64,000 bases of DNA from assembly GCA_964426945.1 (NCBI GenBank), contig CAYRSS010000001.1:146834-210833 (forward strand), read 5' to 3'. The notes beneath the pieces are model-generated. The model worked only from the letters and a program-made list of their open reading frames with translations. It was not told the DNA's origin and ran no database searches. A program made the translations under genes and the position numbers. Position 1 is the stretch's first letter. Every line of letters starts with the position of its first letter. This DNA comes from CAYRSS01 sp964426945 (GTDB lineage Bacteria > Planctomycetota > Phycisphaerae > UBA1845). Shown one piece after another: positions 1 through 10,807 of the stretch.

Positions 1-5
1 GGCCG

Positions 6-1862
6 TTGGGACCATCCTTCGACATCGTAGTGGTCGGCGGCGGACACGCCGGGATCGAGGCCGCATGGGCGGCCGCCCGGATGGGGGCTCGCGTTGCGCT
101 GATCACCATGCAGGCTGAGGCCATCGGCCGCATGTCCTGCAACCCGGCCATCGGCGGTCTCGCCAAGGGGCAGATCGTCCGCGAGATCGACGCACTCGGC
201 GGCCTGATGGGGCTGGCGACGGACGCCGCCGGGATTCAGTTCCGCATGCTCAATCGCAGTAAGGGCCCGGCAGTCTGGGCGCCGCGCGCACAGGCCGATC
301 GCGACCTTTACCCCCGCGCCGTGCAGGCGATGCTCGCCGCCGAGCGGCGCATCGAAATCGTCGAGGGCATCGTCGACGACCTGGAGGTTGACCCCGGCCG
401 CGAGTCCGGAGCCGGCACCTCGTGCGGCGTCGTCCGGGCGGTCACGCTCGCGGATGGCCGGCGGTTGTCCTGCCGCGCCGCGATACTTACCACGGGCACG
501 TTTCTGCGCGGGCTCATGCACTGTGGCACCGCGCGGTCCAGCGGCGGGCGCATCGGCGAGCAGGCAAGCGTCGGGCTCAGCGCCGCGCTGCAACGGCTGG
601 GCTTCGAACTCGGCCGCCTCAAGACCGGCACGCCGCCGCGAATCGCGCGAGACTCGATCGACTACTCCGCCTGCCAGGAGCAGCCCGGCGACGACGAGCC
701 AACACCGTTCTCCGTGATGACCGATCGGATCACCCAGCGCCAGGTCTGCTGCTGGATCACCTACACGGGCGCGGCAGCGCACGACCACATCCGCGGCAAC
801 CTGCATCGCGCCCCGATGTACTCCGGACAGATTCAGTCGCAAGGGCCGCGCTACTGCCCCAGCATCGAAGACAAGGTCGTCCGATTCGCCGACAAGTCGC
901 GTCACCAGGTCTTCCTCGAACCCGAGGGCTACGACCACGAGAGGGTCTACTGCAACGGGATTTCGACGTCGCTGCCGGCAGAGGTGCAGGACGACTTCGT
1001 CCGGTGCATCACGGGGCTCGAAACCGCGCGGATCCTCCAGCACGGCTACGCGGTCGAGTATGACTGGGTTCCCACGCACCAGACCGCCGCTTCGCTTGAG
1101 AGCAAACTTGTCGAAGGGCTGTTCCTCGCCGGGCAGATCAACGGCACAAGCGGATACGAGGAGGCGGCGGCGCAGGGTTTGATCGCGGGCATCAACGCCG
1201 CGCAGCGCCTTCGCGGCGAGGAGCCGGTCGTCCTCGGCCGCGAGCAGGCCTATATCGGTGTGCTCATCGACGACCTGGTCACCAAGCCGCACACCGAACC
1301 CTACCGCATGTTTACCTCGCGGGCGGAGTACCGCCTGAACCTCCGAAGTGACAACGCCGACCAGCGCCTGACCCCGCTGGGGCGAAGCCTCGGCGTGGTG
1401 GACGATGCGCGGTGGGAGCGGTTCGAGGCGGGTCGTGCGGCCCGCGCTGCGATCGCCGCCGCCTGCGACCGCACCGGCCACCACGGCGTGCGGCTCTCGG
1501 CCTACATGCGTCGGCCCGAGGCGGATGTCGAGTCAATCGCCGCGGCCCTGGCAGCGGCGGGGGAGGGGCCTTTCCCGCCCGGCGAGATCCGGCAGGTCCT
1601 CATCGACGCCCGGTACAGCGGCTACCTCACCCGTCAGGCGGACCTGGTCGATCGCATGCGGCGTCTTGAATCGCTCGCCCTGCCGCCCGACCTCGACTAT
1701 CGCGCGATCGCGGAGCTGCGACTCGAGGCCCGGGAGAAGCTCGCCCGGGTGGCCCCCAGGACGCTCGGCCAGGCCTCACGAATCAGCGGCATCAGCCCGG
1801 CCGACATCACCGTGCTGTGGGTCTCAGTGACCGGCCGCCGCCGCAGAGCCCGCGCGGGGTAG
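6..1862 (+). CDS. mnmG: tRNA uridine-5-carboxymethylaminomethyl modification enzyme MnmG (GidA)
   Basis: FAD-binding half of the MnmE-MnmG complex that modifies the wobble uridine (U34) of certain tRNAs in the cytoplasm. The N-terminus has the dinucleotide-binding motif GGGHAGIEAA, followed by the GidA signature CNPAIGGLAKGQIVREID. FTSRAEYRLNLRSDNAD and the C-terminal helical domain (ISGISPADI) are also family hallmarks. The 618-residue length is normal for the family. The usable start is a TTG six bases into the window; because the window begins here, a slightly earlier start cannot be excluded. No mnmE or rsmG lies beside it in this window. Identification is secure; only the exact N-terminus is open. 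Confidence 0.96.
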   Translation: MGPSFDIVVVGGGHAGIEAAWAAARMGARVALITMQAEAIGRMSCNPAIGGLAKGQIVREIDALGGLMGLATDAAGIQFRMLNRSKGPAVWAPRAQADRDLYPRAVQAMLAAERRIEIVEGIVDDLEVDPGRESGAGTSCGVVRAVTLADGRRLSCRAAILTTGTFLRGLMHCGTARSSGGRIGEQASVGLSAALQRLGFELGRLKTGTPPRIARDSIDYSACQEQPGDDEPTPFSVMTDRITQRQVCCWITYTGAAAHDHIRGNLHRAPMYSGQIQSQGPRYCPSIEDKVVRFADKSRHQVFLEPEGYDHERVYCNGISTSLPAEVQDDFVRCITGLETARILQHGYAVEYDWVPTHQTAASLESKLVEGLFLAGQINGTSGYEEAAAQGLIAGINAAQRLRGEEPVVLGREQAYIGVLIDDLVTKPHTEPYRMFTSRAEYRLNLRSDNADQRLTPLGRSLGVVDDARWERFEAGRAARAAIAAACDRTGHHGVRLSAYMRRPEADVESIAAALAAAGEGPFPPGEIRQVLIDARYSGYLTRQADLVDRMRRLESLALPPDLDYRAIAELRLEAREKLARVAPRTLGQASRISGISPADITVLWVSVTGRRRRARAG

Positions 1863-2044
1863 CCCGTCGGCGACCGGCTTGGCAGCTCCTTCGGCTCCCG
1901 GCCTCGTGACGTGGGCCGTGCCGCTACACTGGTCCTGCGGTCAGTTCCCCCCGTAGCACGGCCGCCCGGCGAACAACGTTCCGATATTCTCTCCACCCGA
2001 CAGCCTCCAAGTCGCTTTTTTCTCGGGTCTTGAGCTTCGAGGGG

Positions 2045-2073
2045 TTGACTATCGGACCTTCGTTCATTACTCT
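2045..2073 (+). promoter_or_regulatory. Candidate sigma70-type promoter for the HTH-receiver regulator
   Basis: TTGACT (2045-2050), a 17-base spacer and TACTCT (2068-2073). The -35 matches consensus at five of six positions, the -10 at three. It lies about 75 bases before the likely start at 2148 in the 285-base gap after mnmG, which shows no other gene. Inferred from sequence only. Confidence 0.4.
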
Positions 2074-2147
2074 GATGGAAAGATGGGGGAGATGCACAAA
2101 GTAAGTCGTGCCAGCGCGCGACCCGGGGGGGAATGGGAGAGCTCCAT

Positions 2148-2729
2148 ATGGCGGCTACAGAGCCTAAGACCGTGTTTACCACCGGTGAGGTCGCCAAGAT
2201 CTGCAAGGTAAGCCAGCAGACGGTGATCCGCTGTTTCGATAATGGACGATTGGTCGGCTTTCGCGTGCCGGGATCCCGCTTCCGGCGCATCCCGCGCGAC
2301 TCGCTGATCAAGTTCATGAAAGAGAACGACATCCCGCTGGACCAGATCGGCAACGGCAAGAAGAAAGTGCTCGTTGTCGACGACGATGAAGCCCTGGTCG
2401 AGATGTTCACGGAACTGCTTGAACGCGACGGGCGGTTCGAGATCCGGACGGCGATGACGGGCTTCGACGCCGGCATCGCGGTGGAGGAGTTCCGGCCCGA
2501 CATCATCCTGCTCGACTACAAGCTCCCCGACGTCAACGGGGCAGCACTGGCGCGGTCGATCCGGACGAAATCAAAGTACGAGCACATCAAGATCATCTGC
2601 ATCAGCGGGGCGGCGGACCCCGACGAAGTGCTGGATCTGAAGTCGGCGGGCGTGGACGACTTCATCCGCAAGCCGTTCGAAATCCTGACGGTCATCAACC
2701 GGATGGCGGAGCTGCTCCACCTGGGCTGA
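2148..2729 (+). CDS. Response regulator with N-terminal MerR/excisionase-type HTH and C-terminal receiver domain
   Basis: About 193 residues. Residues ~9-65 form an excisionase/MerR-like winged helix (TTGEVAKICKVSQQTVIR, then RVPGSRFRRIPRDSL). Residues ~72-193 form a receiver domain with acidic pocket VVDDDE, phospho-acceptor Asp123 in DIILLDYKLPD, and the conserved lysine in FIRKPFE. The order (DNA-binding first, receiver last) is the reverse of ordinary OmpR/NarL regulators. Start ATG 2148 is preferred because GGGAGA sits about eight bases upstream; an in-frame ATG at 2133 would add five residues. The histidine kinase starts 67 bases downstream, so the two are probably a cognate pair. Target genes are unknown. 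Confidence 0.88.
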   Translation: MAATEPKTVFTTGEVAKICKVSQQTVIRCFDNGRLVGFRVPGSRFRRIPRDSLIKFMKENDIPLDQIGNGKKKVLVVDDDEALVEMFTELLERDGRFEIRTAMTGFDAGIAVEEFRPDIILLDYKLPDVNGAALARSIRTKSKYEHIKIICISGAADPDEVLDLKSAGVDDFIRKPFEILTVINRMAELLHLG

Positions 2730-2796
2730 TGCCGCGGAGGCCCGGCGCGCCAGGCGGTCGCCTCGGCGCGGGGCCCAGATCGCTGAGAGGCCGGCC

Positions 2797-5139
2797 ATGG
2801 TGGGCGGAAGCCTCCTCATTTCGAACACGACGCCTGTCGCCCATGCCACAGGCTCAGAGTCTGTCCTCGAGGCGGTCCGGCGGCTTCCAAGCCCATCCCC
2901 CGGCCTGATGGCGATTCTGGCCGACTTCTTCGCCCCGGCGGGCGTGCCGGGCGACCGTGTCGACTTCCTCGCCGACGATCGTCGATTCGCCTCCGCGTAT
3001 CTCGACTACCTCGCCGATCCGGACTTCCCCGCTGCGGGTCGCCCGGAGGCGCGCATCCCCGCAACCGCAACCACGTCGGACATCCTGGGTGTGCTTTCGG
3101 CCGTGACGCCCGGGCGGCCCACGATCGGGATCGACGCCTTTGCGCTGGCCTGCGGGACCATCGCGGACTTCGCGTACCGCCTGCCGGCGACCTCCACGCC
3201 CGTCAGGGGCGGTGCCTTCTCCCTTTCGACATTCTGGCGGCATTCGCTGGCCGTGGCCGCGCTGGCCCGGGAGTTCGTTTCTCCCGCATCAGTGAAGGAG
3301 CCCGCGGAAGCGGCCGACGCGCGGCGGGCGGCTGCGTTTGCCTGCGGCCTCTGGCATGACGTGGGTCGGCTGATTCTCGCGCACCTCTACCCGCGGGGTT
3401 ATGCGCGGATTCTCGATCAGCTGGCGCGATCGGGCTCGACTCTTTGTGCTGCGGAGCGGGGCATGCTCGGGGTCGACCACACCCTGGTCGGTCGCCGCGC
3501 GACCGGGGCCTGGGGTTGTCCGGATGCGGTCGTGCGATCCGCGTGGCTCCACCACGGCGGCTGGGGAGGGCAGGCCGGCGACCGGCTCGCAGCCGTGATC
3601 GAACTTGCCGATGCCGTGGCAACGCGGGCCTCGGACGCCGCGCGCCCTGATCGGACCGTCGACACCTCGCGCCTGGCGGAGATGGCCGGACTGAGCCCAG
3701 ACCACGTTGAAGAAGCCTGCCTCGACTGGATCGGCGATTCGCGCCGCGCCGCGGACGCCATCGTGCGGAGGCTTGGTCTTGAACCTGGTGAGGACCGGAG
3801 CGCGGTTGAGCGCGGATCATCCGGTCCCGTGGGAGAGCGCTGGCTCGCTGCCCGGGCATCGGTGGCGGCTTCGCGGATCGCAGCGGCGGCGGCGGCGTGG
3901 GATGGGGCGCTGTCGCGGCTGCCCAACAGCACCGGCGCGGCGGCGGTGGCCGCGGAAGCGCTGGCCGGCCTGTTGGGCGTTGCCGAGGCGCTCGTGCTGC
4001 TGCCGGGCGGTGGCGGGAGCACATGGCACGCCGTTGCGTGGGGCGAGGACCAACCCGCCGACGCCGCGCCCCGGGTGGAGCGCGTCGCGGCACCCGAGTT
4101 CGCCCGGGCCATGTCGAATCCACTGATGCAGGGCTTGTTCGGCGCGATTGGCGATGAACACGTGGCCCGCTGCTGGCGCAAGTCTTTCGGTAGTCTGCCC
4201 GAGCGAGGGCTCGCCGCGTTGCCCCTCGCGTGCCGCGCGGGGCTGCAGGGGGTATGCGTCGTGCCCGCGGCGGCCGTTGAGCAGGCCGCGCGCGACTTGG
4301 AGGAGGGCCCGCTGCGCGCGTTGTGCCAGTCAATGGCCACGGGGCTATCGAACGTCGCCTCACGATGCGACGCCGACCAACTCGCCGAGCGGCTCGCCGA
4401 CTCGTGCCGGCGCATGGGGGAAGAGCTGCCGCATCGTGTTCGTGCCCGGACGGTTGCGGCGCTGGCCGCGACGGCGGCGGGTGCTGCGCACGAACTCAAC
4501 AATCCGCTGGCCGTCATTTCGGGCCGTGCGCAACTGCTGCTCGCCGGCGGGGCGGATGCGGAGGTCGCCCGTCATGTTCGGATCATCAAAGAGCAGACCG
4601 ACAGGGCGGCATCGATGGCTCTCGACCTGATGACGTACGCCAAGCCGCCGTCGCCTTCGCGGGCGATCGTCGCCGTGGGGCCTCTGGTCGAGGCCGCCTG
4701 CCAGCACTGCCGCGAGCGATTTGGCCTCCGGCAGGGGCAGATCGATGTCCACCTTGCCGACCCCGCGCTGGCCGCGGGGATCGACGCCGAGCACCTCCGC
4801 CGGATTATTAATGAACTGCTTGCCAACGCTGCGGCTGCGCTGTCGCCCGAGGGGGGGCGCATCGTCATCAACTCGACCGCCCGGGCTTCCGATGACACCG
4901 TTCGGATCGTCGTCGAGGACGACGGGAGCGGCATGAGCCCGGAAGTTCTGGAGCACGCGTTCGATCCGTTCTACTCGCACCGTCCGGCCGGTCGCGGCCG
5001 GGGCATGGGCCTCTCGATTGCGTCGAGGCTGGCCGAGGCGGGCGGCGGTCGGATTACGCTCCAATCCAGCGCGGGCGAGGGCACGGTGGCGGTGATCGAA
5101 CTGCCGAGCGAGCCGGCCTGCATCTCCCTGCGTCCCTGA
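2797..5139 (+). CDS. HDOD/HD-domain sensor histidine kinase
   Basis: 780 residues, no signal peptide or clear membrane segment, so probably a cytoplasmic sensor kinase. The N-terminal ~300 residues resemble an HDOD/HD module: His149 in FWRHSLAVAA and His187-Asp188 in LWHDVGRLIL. The middle (~350-540) is a GAF-like region of uncertain family. The C-terminus is a full kinase core: H-box with His565 (AGAAHELNNPLAVISG), N-box INELLANAAAAL, G1 VVEDDGSGMS and G2 GRGRGMGLSIASRLAEAGGG. It lies between a receiver-containing regulator and a degenerate receiver, suggesting a small phosphorelay locus. The input signal is unknown; whether the HD part hydrolyses a nucleotide or only binds cannot be told. 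Confidence 0.88.
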   Translation: MVGGSLLISNTTPVAHATGSESVLEAVRRLPSPSPGLMAILADFFAPAGVPGDRVDFLADDRRFASAYLDYLADPDFPAAGRPEARIPATATTSDILGVLSAVTPGRPTIGIDAFALACGTIADFAYRLPATSTPVRGGAFSLSTFWRHSLAVAALAREFVSPASVKEPAEAADARRAAAFACGLWHDVGRLILAHLYPRGYARILDQLARSGSTLCAAERGMLGVDHTLVGRRATGAWGCPDAVVRSAWLHHGGWGGQAGDRLAAVIELADAVATRASDAARPDRTVDTSRLAEMAGLSPDHVEEACLDWIGDSRRAADAIVRRLGLEPGEDRSAVERGSSGPVGERWLAARASVAASRIAAAAAAWDGALSRLPNSTGAAAVAAEALAGLLGVAEALVLLPGGGGSTWHAVAWGEDQPADAAPRVERVAAPEFARAMSNPLMQGLFGAIGDEHVARCWRKSFGSLPERGLAALPLACRAGLQGVCVVPAAAVEQAARDLEEGPLRALCQSMATGLSNVASRCDADQLAERLADSCRRMGEELPHRVRARTVAALAATAAGAAHELNNPLAVISGRAQLLLAGGADAEVARHVRIIKEQTDRAASMALDLMTYAKPPSPSRAIVAVGPLVEAACQHCRERFGLRQGQIDVHLADPALAAGIDAEHLRRIINELLANAAAALSPEGGRIVINSTARASDDTVRIVVEDDGSGMSPEVLEHAFDPFYSHRPAGRGRGMGLSIASRLAEAGGGRITLQSSAGEGTVAVIELPSEPACISLRP

Positions 5140-5249
5140 TCGATGCGCACGCCGCGACGCACGAAGACCCCCGGAGGCCGACTCCGGTCGTGTGGCCGGT
5201 CGCGCCAGCGAACAAACTTCGCCGACTCAACAAGGACGCAGCGACCCGT

Positions 5250-5831
5250 ATGACGGACAGCCCTTACCGCATTCTCCTCGTCGAGCCGGACCCGGAGACG
5301 CTCGAGACGCTCGTGTCGGCGATCGTCGGGCGCTTCGAGACGAACCTGACCTGCGTCTCGAGCGGCGAAGAGTGTCTGCGCATCGAGCGCGACGAGCCGC
5401 ACGACCTGGTCATCGCGGCGAGTGACCTGTCGGACATGGACGCCTGCGAGCTGGCGCGCGAGCTGAGCGCGATCCGGCGTCGTCCGCTGATCGTGATGGG
5501 CGAACGGCCGACCGTGGGCGAGGCGATTGAGTTGCTGCGACTCGGTGCAGCGGACGTGGTGTGCAAGCCGTTCCGCGTGCGCGAGCTCCTCGACTCGGTG
5601 GATCGGTCGCTCGGCCGGCTCGACATGCGCCGGCGACACATGCAGCGCTTCCGCAGCATGCAGCGATCGCTGCGCAAGGTGTCGCGCCAGCGCGCAGAGC
5701 TCAACGACCGCGTGGAACTCGTCTGCAAGGACCTCGTGCAGGCGCACCGCCGACTGGTTCACCGCGTGCTCGACTTCCAGGCCGCCAAGGGGCAGGGCGG
5801 CGCGCCGACCGCTGAAGAGCCGCGGTCGTAG
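5250..5831 (+). CDS. Degenerate (pseudo-)receiver protein with C-terminal coiled-coil tail
   Basis: 193 residues from ATG 5250; a GTG at 5190 would add 20 unlike residues. Residues 5-120 align with a CheY-type receiver: LLVEPD (acidic pocket partly lost) and CKPF with the conserved lysine. At the phosphorylation position the sequence is DLVIAASDLSDMDA, placing Ala57 where receivers have Asp. It is therefore unlikely to be phosphorylated in the normal way. Residues ~125-175 are basic and heptad-like, predicted to form a coiled coil. It follows the histidine kinase by 110 bases and may act as an adaptor or phosphorylation-independent partner; that role is inferred. Confidence 0.8.
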   Translation: MTDSPYRILLVEPDPETLETLVSAIVGRFETNLTCVSSGEECLRIERDEPHDLVIAASDLSDMDACELARELSAIRRRPLIVMGERPTVGEAIELLRLGAADVVCKPFRVRELLDSVDRSLGRLDMRRRHMQRFRSMQRSLRKVSRQRAELNDRVELVCKDLVQAHRRLVHRVLDFQAAKGQGGAPTAEEPRS

Positions 5832-5948
5832 AGCCGGCTCAAATGCCTACCGCTTTCCACCCGCTCGACACCCGCTGCCGATTCCGCCAAGCCGTGGCAG
5901 GCGCGGGTCCACCTGAACAACGCGCACCGCGCCGACCTGGTCGCAGCC

Positions 5949-6332
5949 TCATGCGGCGAGAGCCCAGATGATGAGCAGGTCCACGGCGATGGCGAGCGTG
6001 ATCACGAGGGCGATTTTCGCCGCGAAGGGGACACGCTGCGGGGGCGGATCGACCAGGCGGAGGGCGTGATGCCGGGCGGCGGGGTCGTCGTCGGCGATGG
6101 CCTCGTTACGCCGGCGTTCGATCATACGGGCGACCTGTGCGGGGGTTAGGCCGAGCTGCGCCCCGTAGGCGATGATGCGCCTGCGCCCGCCGGCCGTGAG
6201 CCGACCGGCGCGCAGTTCGCCGGCGAGCAACTCTTCGAACACTTCGTGAGCGCTGATGCGGCGCTGCCAGGCTGTGGCGTCGCCGGGCGCGGCCGGGGCG
6301 CCGGGTGGATTGAACTTCGTTTCCCGCTCCAT
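5949..6332 (-). CDS. Hypothetical protein with C-terminal membrane anchor
   Basis: 127 residues, family not recognised. The first ~95 residues are charged and helical, with a possible helix-turn-helix-like stretch (LTPAQVARMIERRR). Residues ~103-125 are one hydrophobic helix ending at the C-terminus (LVITLAIAVDLLIIWALA), so it is probably a tail-anchored inner-membrane protein. It lies 118 bases downstream of an ABC-2 permease on the same strand and could be the last member of that operon. Function unknown. Confidence 0.6.
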   Translation of the reverse strand: MERETKFNPPGAPAAPGDATAWQRRISAHEVFEELLAGELRAGRLTAGGRRRIIAYGAQLGLTPAQVARMIERRRNEAIADDDPAARHHALRLVDPPPQRVPFAAKIALVITLAIAVDLLIIWALAA

Positions 6333-6450
6333 GACAGATCCTAGGCGCGTCGCGCGCGGTCGATCGCCCAGTGGAAGCGGTCCTGCGGAAGGGCGGCGAA
6401 TCCCGGGGCATTATCAGACCGCACAGGCCGTCGACCGCCACGCGGCTGGC

Positions 6451-8135
6451 TCAGGTTTCGAGGCGGTGGAAGTGTCGCGCGCCGACGATCATCGCCGCGG
6501 CGCCCGCCGTGATCGCGATGAGCCAGGATGCGGCGCAGGGGAGCAGGAAGGAGAGCTCCGGCGGGCCGGCGTCGCCCGCCTGGTGGGCGCGCCAGGTGCC
6601 GTAGCCGACGGCGGTCAGCACGAGCGTGACCATGGCGAGTGAGGCGAGCAGGTTGGCGGTGCCGCCCATGCCGTTGGCGATCCGGGCAGCGTTGGACTGG
6701 TTGAACATCGGCAGCCGGGCACCGAGCCCGACGGCGAGGCCGCAGAGACCGAAACAGACGGAGATCGTCGTGGCGATGTGGATGAACGACCAGACGAGAC
6801 CGAGATCGAGCATCATGATTGCCAGCGCGGTCGATCCGCCGGTGACGAACAAGGTCACGGTCATGGCGAAGGCGAACTTCGAAAGCAGTATCTGGCCGCG
6901 CGACATAGGCAGCAGGCCGATGAGCCACAGCTGCTGGCCCTCAAGCGAGACAAGCGGGAACACGAAACGACACGTGAACGTCGCGAGGATCAGGCTGATG
7001 GCGCACAGGTTCAGGAACGGGATGAGCAGGCGCGGCGCCCCGCTGTTGAGGTCCAGATGGGGCATGTTGGTCAGGTAGAGGATGATCAGCCCAAAGAGGA
7101 TGAGCAGCTGACTCCACTGAAGCGGGTCGCGAAGGAACGTGCGAAGGTCCTTGGCGGCGATGAGCCGGAGGCGCAGCGGAAGGTAGAAAAACGCCCAGCC
7201 GCAGATGCCGCCGGAGGCCTTCGCTGCGGGTCGACGGCCCGACTGGCTGCCGGAAGTCGCCCGGTCGTAGGCGTGGTGAAACTTGCGCGATACGAGCCAC
7301 ACCGCCAGCCAGCTGAAAAAGAGGGCGTTGGCGCCGGTGACGGCGAGGTACTGCACCGCCTCCCCCGTGCGCTGGTTCAAGGCGTGGTCGATGCCCTTGG
7401 CGATCCAGCGGTTGGGAAGCAGGGCGTGTTCAACGAAGCTCATCCGATCGAGAAAAGTGCGCAGCCACGTCTCGGACACTTCGTCCATCTTGAGCGATCG
7501 AAAGCCGATCACGATCAGCACAAGCAGCCCGAGCGAGGCGATGACGGCTGCGCCGCGAACAAGCCGCCTGGGGAAGTACTGCGCCGAGAGCCAGGCGAGC
7601 AGCAGGCCGAGCGCGCCGGGTATCGGAATGAAGAACAGGAAGAACGCGATGAATACCAGGTGAAAGAGCGGGTTGGGCGTGCGATCGGCCATGGCGGCCA
7701 TCAGCGGCAGCCCGAGCAGAATCAGCGACCAGCTTGAGAACGCGAGGCTCTCGACGAACTTGACCGTCACCAGGTCGGCCGGGCTCAGCGGCGAGGCGAG
7801 CAGATACTCTGATTCGCGCCTGGAAAAGAGCGCGCCGTGCGCGATGATCGCGTTGGAGAAGGTCAGCATCGCCAGCATGGCGACAAAGAAGAAGTTGAAC
7901 ACCAGCGGAATGGCAACGGTCGTTTCGAGGCGGGTGCGCTCGTCGAACTGGCGGAACACCAGCAGGAACAGGCTGTACAGCCCCAGCCAGATGAAGATGA
8001 CCAGCATCCCCGCGACGGACACCCGGATGGGCGCTTCGGCGGTGGTCTGAACCACGAGATTCCAGATCGAGCGCGCCCGCACCCGCAGGAGCAGGCCGAT
8101 GAGCGAACGGTCCTGGCGGACGGCCGAGGTGTCCG

Positions 8136-8139
<4 letters not shown>
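6451..8139 (-). CDS. ABC-2 type transporter permease
   Basis: 562 residues with many hydrophobic spans (for example residues ~42-62, 75-100, 135-155, 160-185, 195-215 and several more to the C-terminus), typical of large ABC-2 permeases that pair with a separate ATPase. It overlaps the ATPase stop by four bases (8136-8139), so the two are translationally coupled. The substrate cannot be deduced. The N-terminal segment before the first helix is cytoplasmic and basic, as usual for the family. Confidence 0.85.
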
Positions 8140-8881
<742 letters not shown>

Positions 8882-8885
<4 letters not shown>

Positions 8886-9814
8886 GGTGCACTTGATCCG
8901 CGCGACGGCAGAATCCCGTGGCGCGTGACGGAATCATAGGCTTCCTCGTCGAACGGCTCGCTCTCGATCCGGATCCGCCCGCCAACCGGCAGGAGCATTT
9001 CCTGCCGCCGGGCATAGCCTGTGTCGTCGATCCAGGCCTTCACACTTTCGGCCTCGATGACATGGCAGAGGAACGTGCCCTCGCTGGTGGTGATCGACTC
9101 CTGGCCGGTGACGTGTACCAGCAGGGTGTTGAACCGCGGGCCTACGCCGGTCAGCACAGCGATCGGATTGACGACCTGCATGCGCCAGGACTGGCCGACG
9201 TGCAGGTCGCCGGTCATCTGGGAAAAGGGCTTGAGCGAGTCGGATATCATCCCCGCGTCGGCCAGCGGAACCTTGAAGGTCTGCACGGGTCGATCGTTGT
9301 TGGTGATCTCGAAAGAGAAGTCGGCGTGGAACCGCTCGCCATGCACCCGCAGGGCGACGAGATCGCCGAGGACGCGAAGGGTGAACTCGTCGAGGCGGCC
9401 CTGCTGATTGAAGAGAGAGTCGACGAAAATTCGTAGCGGCGTGGCATCCTCAAGTCCTGGGATGGTCAGCCGTTCGAGGTGGATCGCGTCGTTGCGCTGG
9501 ATCGTCGTGGATTCGACCGTGCCCGACTCGGTCCGGGCGACGGGGACCGTGTCCACACGGATCATGCTCCAGGCGGTGCCGATGCGGCCGCGGCTGTCGT
9601 AAACGCCCGCCTGGGTCTCGCGGCGTTCGACCCGGACCCATTCGTCGACGCTAAGCCGCGGTACGTCGTTCGCAGACCACGCGGGCACGATGTCAGTCTT
9701 GATGATCCAGCCCATGGAGGTGAGCCAGAGCAGGATGATCATCGTGCTGGCGGTGCGTGTGAACATGCGATCCGTTGGCCGAGTTGACTGTCCCCTGCGG
9801 GTCTCCGGCTGCAT
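8882..9814 (-). CDS. Membrane-anchored/exported protein of unknown family, first gene of an ABC operon
   Basis: About 310 residues. A single hydrophobic segment near the N-terminus (IILLWLTSMGWIIKTDIVPAW) anchors or exports it; the rest is hydrophilic and beta-rich and resembles nothing I can name. Start is uncertain: ATG 9814 is used here, and ATG 9766, just before the hydrophobic stretch, is an alternative; neither has a strong ribosome binding site. It overlaps the ABC ATPase by four bases, so it is probably an extracytoplasmic partner of that transporter. Role inferred from context only. Confidence 0.65.
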
Positions 9815-10042
9815 TGTAGGGGTGCGCAAATGGGCAGGTCAATTACTGCCGGGCGGTGTCCGGCCCGGGCGGATGACAACGATCGCGTCGAATCCGCGAG
9901 AATCCCCCGGCCGATGTGGCCCGGGCGAGGCAGCGCTCTCGCCCGCCGGGGCGATCGTGTGTACAACAATCCACGACTCAAACGCAGGGACGGCGCGACG
10001 GCGGCAAATTGTCCGTGTGGCCCGCAGGATGGCTTGATCGTG

Positions 10043-10777
10043 ATGCAGACGCAGCGAGCGAGCGGTTGGCGGCGCGTGCGGCGGTGGGCGCTGCGCGTCG
10101 GCCTCGGCCTCGCGCTCGCGGCGCCGGCGATGTTTGCCGGAGGCTGGTTGGCGCTGCATCACGTTCCCGGTTGGTACCGGCCGCCGCAGCTTGAGGGAGA
10201 GGATCTCCGCCGGGCTCAGATGGACGCCACGGACACCTTTGACTGGATTTCGGCCCGCATGGTCGCGGGGCAGCCGTTCGAGGTCGTTTTGCGGGGCGAA
10301 TCGCTGAACGAATGGCTGGCCGCGGCGCCTGTATCCTGGCCCGACATGGCCGAGGCGATCCCGCCGCAGGTGCGGGGGATGGCCCTTCGGCTGCGTGAGG
10401 GCGGACTTTCCCTCGGGGTGCGGTATGCCGATGAACGGTGGGAGTCGATCGTGTCTGTCGACACGTCGCTGGCGATGAGCCCCGACGGCTCGTCGCTGGT
10501 CGTCCGGCCGATGGGGGTGCGCGTCGGCGCCGTGCACGTGCCGCTGGAGTGGATTGCAGCTGCGGCCGCCGCGGTCGGGCCGATGGACATCCGCGAACTC
10601 GAGCGATCGGGTCTGCGGTCGCCGACGGGGCCGATCACGAAACCGGCCGATTTCGCGCAGGGCGTGGTCTTCGACAACGCGTTCGTCTGGCCGAACGGGG
10701 AGCGGTCGTTCCGAATCGACGCCCTCGACATCGATGAAAGGACAGCCCGGATCCGCGTGTCGCCGATGGGGCGATAG
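10043..10777 (+). CDS. Hypothetical single-pass membrane protein
   Basis: 244 residues from ATG 10043, chosen because the sequence before it is low-complexity and the protein then opens with an Arg-rich n-region and hydrophobic helix (GLGLALAAPAMFAGGWLAL). The remainder is probably extracytoplasmic, with a pattern of alternating hydrophobic residues and no catalytic motif seen. It is divergent from the ABC operon (about 230-base gap) and lies 30 bases before purU on the same strand. No family recognised. Confidence 0.6.
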   Translation: MQTQRASGWRRVRRWALRVGLGLALAAPAMFAGGWLALHHVPGWYRPPQLEGEDLRRAQMDATDTFDWISARMVAGQPFEVVLRGESLNEWLAAAPVSWPDMAEAIPPQVRGMALRLREGGLSLGVRYADERWESIVSVDTSLAMSPDGSSLVVRPMGVRVGAVHVPLEWIAAAAAAVGPMDIRELERSGLRSPTGPITKPADFAQGVVFDNAFVWPNGERSFRIDALDIDERTARIRVSPMGR

Positions 10778-10807
10778 CGCAGCCCGCGGGCCCCAGGCTG
10801 CCAGACA

